A stretch of 64,000 bases of DNA from Pempheris klunzingeri. Its lineage: Eukaryota; Chordata; Actinopteri; Acropomatiformes; Pempheridae. Location of the stretch: contig NC_092034.1 in the NCBI RefSeq assembly GCF_042242105.1, positions 16,253,644-16,317,643 of the forward strand, written 5' to 3'. The position numbers were made by a program, and so were the translations under genes. Below the pieces are notes generated by a model that saw nothing but the letters and a program-made list of their open reading frames with translations, made no database searches and had not been told where the DNA came from. This document shows, piece by piece, positions 61,645 through 64,000 of the stretch. Numbering within the stretch: the first letter of the stretch is position 1; each line of letters starts with the position of its first letter.

Positions 61645-62166
61645 ATGTTATTATCTGGACTTTTTTTTACATTCTCTATCTTTGTAGTTGTTATACTGCA
61701 CATGTTGATATTCAAAAATAGTCTGAAAAAGGACCTGCTGTGCTGGCCTGCTCTGTATAAGACTGCCAGGGTCAGAACCTTGGAGGTGGTCAGCACCACC
61801 AAAGAAGAAACCTCAGCAGGCACTGCTACTACTGACAAAGATACCTCAGCAGGCACTGCTACTACTGACAAAGAAACCTCAGCAGGCACTGCTACTACTG
61901 ACAAAGATACCTCAGCAGGCACTGCTACTACTGACAAAGAAACCTCAGCAGGCACTGCTACTACTGACAAAGATACCTCAGCAGGCACTGCTACTACTGA
62001 CAAAGAAACCTCAGCAGGCACTGCTACTACTGACAAAGATACCTCAGCAGGCACTGCTACTACTGACAAAGATACCTCAGCAGGCACTGCTACTACTGAC
62101 AAAGATACCTCAGCAGGCAGACGTGCATCAGCTGTTAGCTACAAGTGTGTGAACCACACAACTTAA
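61645..62166 (+). CDS. Hypothetical 173-aa ORF: hydrophobic N terminus plus Thr-rich 11-residue repeats
   Basis: An uninterrupted single frame. Residues 1-24 (MLLSGLFFTFSIFVVVILHM...) look like a signal anchor or membrane segment, followed by a basic Lys/Arg stretch. From residue 55 come nine copies of an 11-residue unit (E/D-TSAGTATTDK) and a partial tenth, and the frame ends NHTT. Ser/Thr density in the repeats would suit O-glycosylation. I do not recognise it. The start context is weak, no splice partners or promoter were identified, and the opposite strand is also open through the repeat. It may therefore be only a minisatellite that happens to be open. Confidence 0.25.
   Translation: MLLSGLFFTFSIFVVVILHMLIFKNSLKKDLLCWPALYKTARVRTLEVVSTTKEETSAGTATTDKDTSAGTATTDKETSAGTATTDKDTSAGTATTDKETSAGTATTDKDTSAGTATTDKETSAGTATTDKDTSAGTATTDKDTSAGTATTDKDTSAGRRASAVSYKCVNHTT
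61807..62118 (+). repeat. 33-bp minisatellite, nine full units plus a partial
   Basis: Nine near-identical 33-bp units (61807-62103) and a 15-bp partial. The visible variation is at the third base: GAA in units 1, 3, 5, 7 and GAT in units 2, 4, 6, 8, 9. This shows a 66-bp higher-order dimer with local homogenisation at the 3' end. The unit length is a multiple of three, so both strands remain open. Confidence 0.95.
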
Positions 62167-62704
62167 TCGCCATGAAATTTGTCTCAAAAGATAAAAACTT
62201 GGATTCATAAACATGTATGCAATTTCATTTAAAGAGCCAATTTACAATACGCTCTGATAAAATACCTCGAGAGTACGCACCTCATACCCTCAGATGATGT
62301 CAGAGTTCAGTGATTATTTTTGCCGGGGCCATTCTGTGCCACTATTTCAATGGACTCTCAAACCTCCTAATAACAATACGCAACATGGGGGGGGATATTA
62401 GTGGGGATATTAGACATGCAGTAAAAACCCGGTGCTGGGAGGATGACTACTGTTTGGAGATGTACTAAACTTAGCTCTTCTCTGCCATCTGCTGGCTACA
62501 TATGAAATGAAGCTGTGAGGTTTGTGCTTGCAGGCTCAGCATGCTGGTGACATCCCAGTCAGAAGGGCCAGGGTGTGCAGAGGCCTATTGAAATGCGCCT
62601 ATGATAAACCTCCTGCTGGAACCATAAGTGTTGTATTTGATCTTCTGGAGGGAGTGACATGAGGCAAAGACACTGTCTGAAAGGAACAGGTGTTCAAAAA
62701 CAAC

Positions 62705-62850
62705 GGCAGGTTTAGTTGCTGTAGTTGTGGGTCGTCCATCAATTGGAAGATCGCTGGTTTGATCCCCGACTTGCAACTTCAGTGTGTGAATGTGTGTGAA
62801 AGAACAGTCTCCTCCAAGTTTGATTCCTCCTGTGTGAGTGGGTGAATGAG
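62705..62850 (+). repeat. tRNA-derived SINE (family B, copy 3)
   Basis: 'gtgggtcgtccatcaattgg', 'aagatcgctggtttgatccc' and 'tgtgtgaatgtgtgtgaaag' parallel the copies at 49950 and 16580 (reversed). Confidence 0.6.
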
Positions 62851-62854
62851 GATT

Positions 62855-62905
62855 GAGTAGTAGTAGTAGTACTACTAGTACTAGTAGTACTAGTAGTAGT
62901 AGGAC
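62855..62905. repeat. Palindromic (AGT)n/(ACT)n trinucleotide tract
   Basis: Runs of AGT and ACT alternate and change direction several times (AGTAGTAGTACTACTAGTAC pattern). Much of the tract is self-complementary and could fold into hairpins or cruciforms. It directly follows the SINE copy at 62705. Confidence 0.85.
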
Positions 62906-64000
62906 TTTCAGTAGTCACAATGACTAGAAAGCCATTTAGTTTGTGCTGATTTGGCCCAGTTATGATAAACCTTACACTTTTCTGTCATTAAACAGAAATT
63001 CAGCATACTTTTAGTGGTGCCTATGTGCCGAAAGTTTGACCAATTTACCAAATGTATAGATGTTTTATGTTAGAATTGTTAAATAATTTAAGTTTACTGT
63101 TTTCGTGTAGTTTATTGCTAAAAAAAAGTTTTATATATTACATTTTTTTTCTAAAAAAGGTCAAACTTTGAATGAACCTATGAAAGGTTCCCTTCTGGCA
63201 TCGAGTCACATATTCTACTCTTTACCGTGGGAACACTGGGGTAAGTGTTGATCAGCTGAGCGCTCAGTGATGGCTGCTTTGGTAGAAAACTCCAACCTTG
63301 GAACAACACGCTGTGAAAAAGAGGAGAGAGAAAATATTTGCAGTGTACCGACATGATGATCATCGAACATCATATTTCCCAACTATTCTGGTTTGAGGCC
63401 AACTGATTTGCATTAGAAGTTCCAACGGTGTCTTAGATGGCATCATTTAGCATACGGTCTCTTAAAAAGAGAAGGACAGAACCAATGTGGGCTGTGGGAA
63501 TAAGAAACGCCGGACATTTCCCCCCCCACTACAAACACACACACTCTTCTGTTACGTGATGATAAAGGTCATTCTGGCTTGTGTGTGGACAGGAGGGAGT
63601 AGGAGAAAGGTTTGAAGAGTCTGCAGTTAAAGGTGAAATTAGAACTAGTGGAGCGGAGAAGTATGAAACAAACCTCACCTGGAGACATCAGCTGGACCAG
63701 GTCAACGCTGACCACCTCATCTGGAGATAAAAGGTATGAAGTCGAGAAAGATTCACAGCATCTTTTATATCAAGACCATCATCACTACAGTAGTTTCAAA
63801 CTAGTAAACTGGCAGTAGCTGTTCTGTAGCAGCCGTGTGGACATAGATACATAAACATTATACTCGTGTCAGAGGGTCCTCATGTGGAGCTCAATTTCTT
63901 GGTCTTAAAGGATCATTTCAGCAAACTAATGGACCGAAGCAGAAGCAGCGCGGCAACTCCCATGCTCTGCGACGTAAAACGACTGTTTTTGTCAATGGAG
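62906..64000. other. Terminal interval, no supported gene
   Basis: No exon could be tied to a known protein. A plus-strand frame at 63612-63818 contains a GT donor-like site at 63733 and may belong to a gene continuing beyond the window, but nothing identifies it. Confidence 0.35.

Noticed and set aside
61623-62102. 159-codon minus-strand frame of SVVAVPAEVSL repeats
   Set aside because: It is the antisense reading of the 33-bp minisatellite. The plus-strand frame has the more protein-like N terminus, and neither is confirmed.
63612-63818. 68-codon frame near the window end as a gene exon
   Set aside because: No recognisable domain or homologous sequence. A donor-like GT inside it is not enough support.

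Overview
This window is nuclear DNA from a ray-finned (teleost) fish. It holds vertebrate multi-exon genes with compact GT-AG introns, dense microsatellites and typical teleost repeats: Tc1-like, hAT and Ty3/gypsy relics, tRNA-derived SINEs and LINE tails. All gene models were built by hand from splice sites and protein similarity recalled from known families. No search was run.

Layout. (1) 353-2160, plus: a two-exon BMP-type TGF-beta ligand gene with an intact prodomain. Almost all of the mature ligand is missing; only its last ~30 codons survive, out of frame, so I call it a pseudogene or deletion allele. A Tc1-like relic fills most of its intron. (2) 4256-9008, plus: tspan5, eight coding exons, 268 aa, complete, with one GC-AG intron. 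(3) 9009-17994: tail-to-tail interval holding the tspan5 and rap1gds1 3' UTRs plus repeats. (4) 17995-38764, minus: rap1gds1 (SmgGDS), fifteen coding exons, 607 aa, complete. (5) 38765-43764: CpG-rich rap1gds1 5' flank, an unclassified repeat, a hAT element with perfect 8-bp target duplications, and a long CAGGTA-type array just upstream of the next gene. (6) 43765-54295, plus: slc1a1 (EAAT3 glutamate transporter), twelve coding exons, 524 aa, complete. (7) 54296-64000: no recognised host gene; a SINE, a decayed gypsy element on the minus strand, a 33-bp coding minisatellite and simple repeats.

The three intact genes do unrelated jobs: a TspanC8 partner of ADAM10, a chaperone/GEF for small GTPases, and a glutamate/aspartate/cysteine transporter. 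The convergent tspan5-rap1gds1 pair matches the human 4q23 arrangement. slc1a1 next to rap1gds1 does not match human (slc1a1 is at 9p24). The most unusual signals are the gutted BMP-family gene, the retroposed insert with a 17-bp target duplication in a rap1gds1 intron, the palindrome inside the hAT element, and the membrane-anchored 11-residue repeat ORF near 62 kb.
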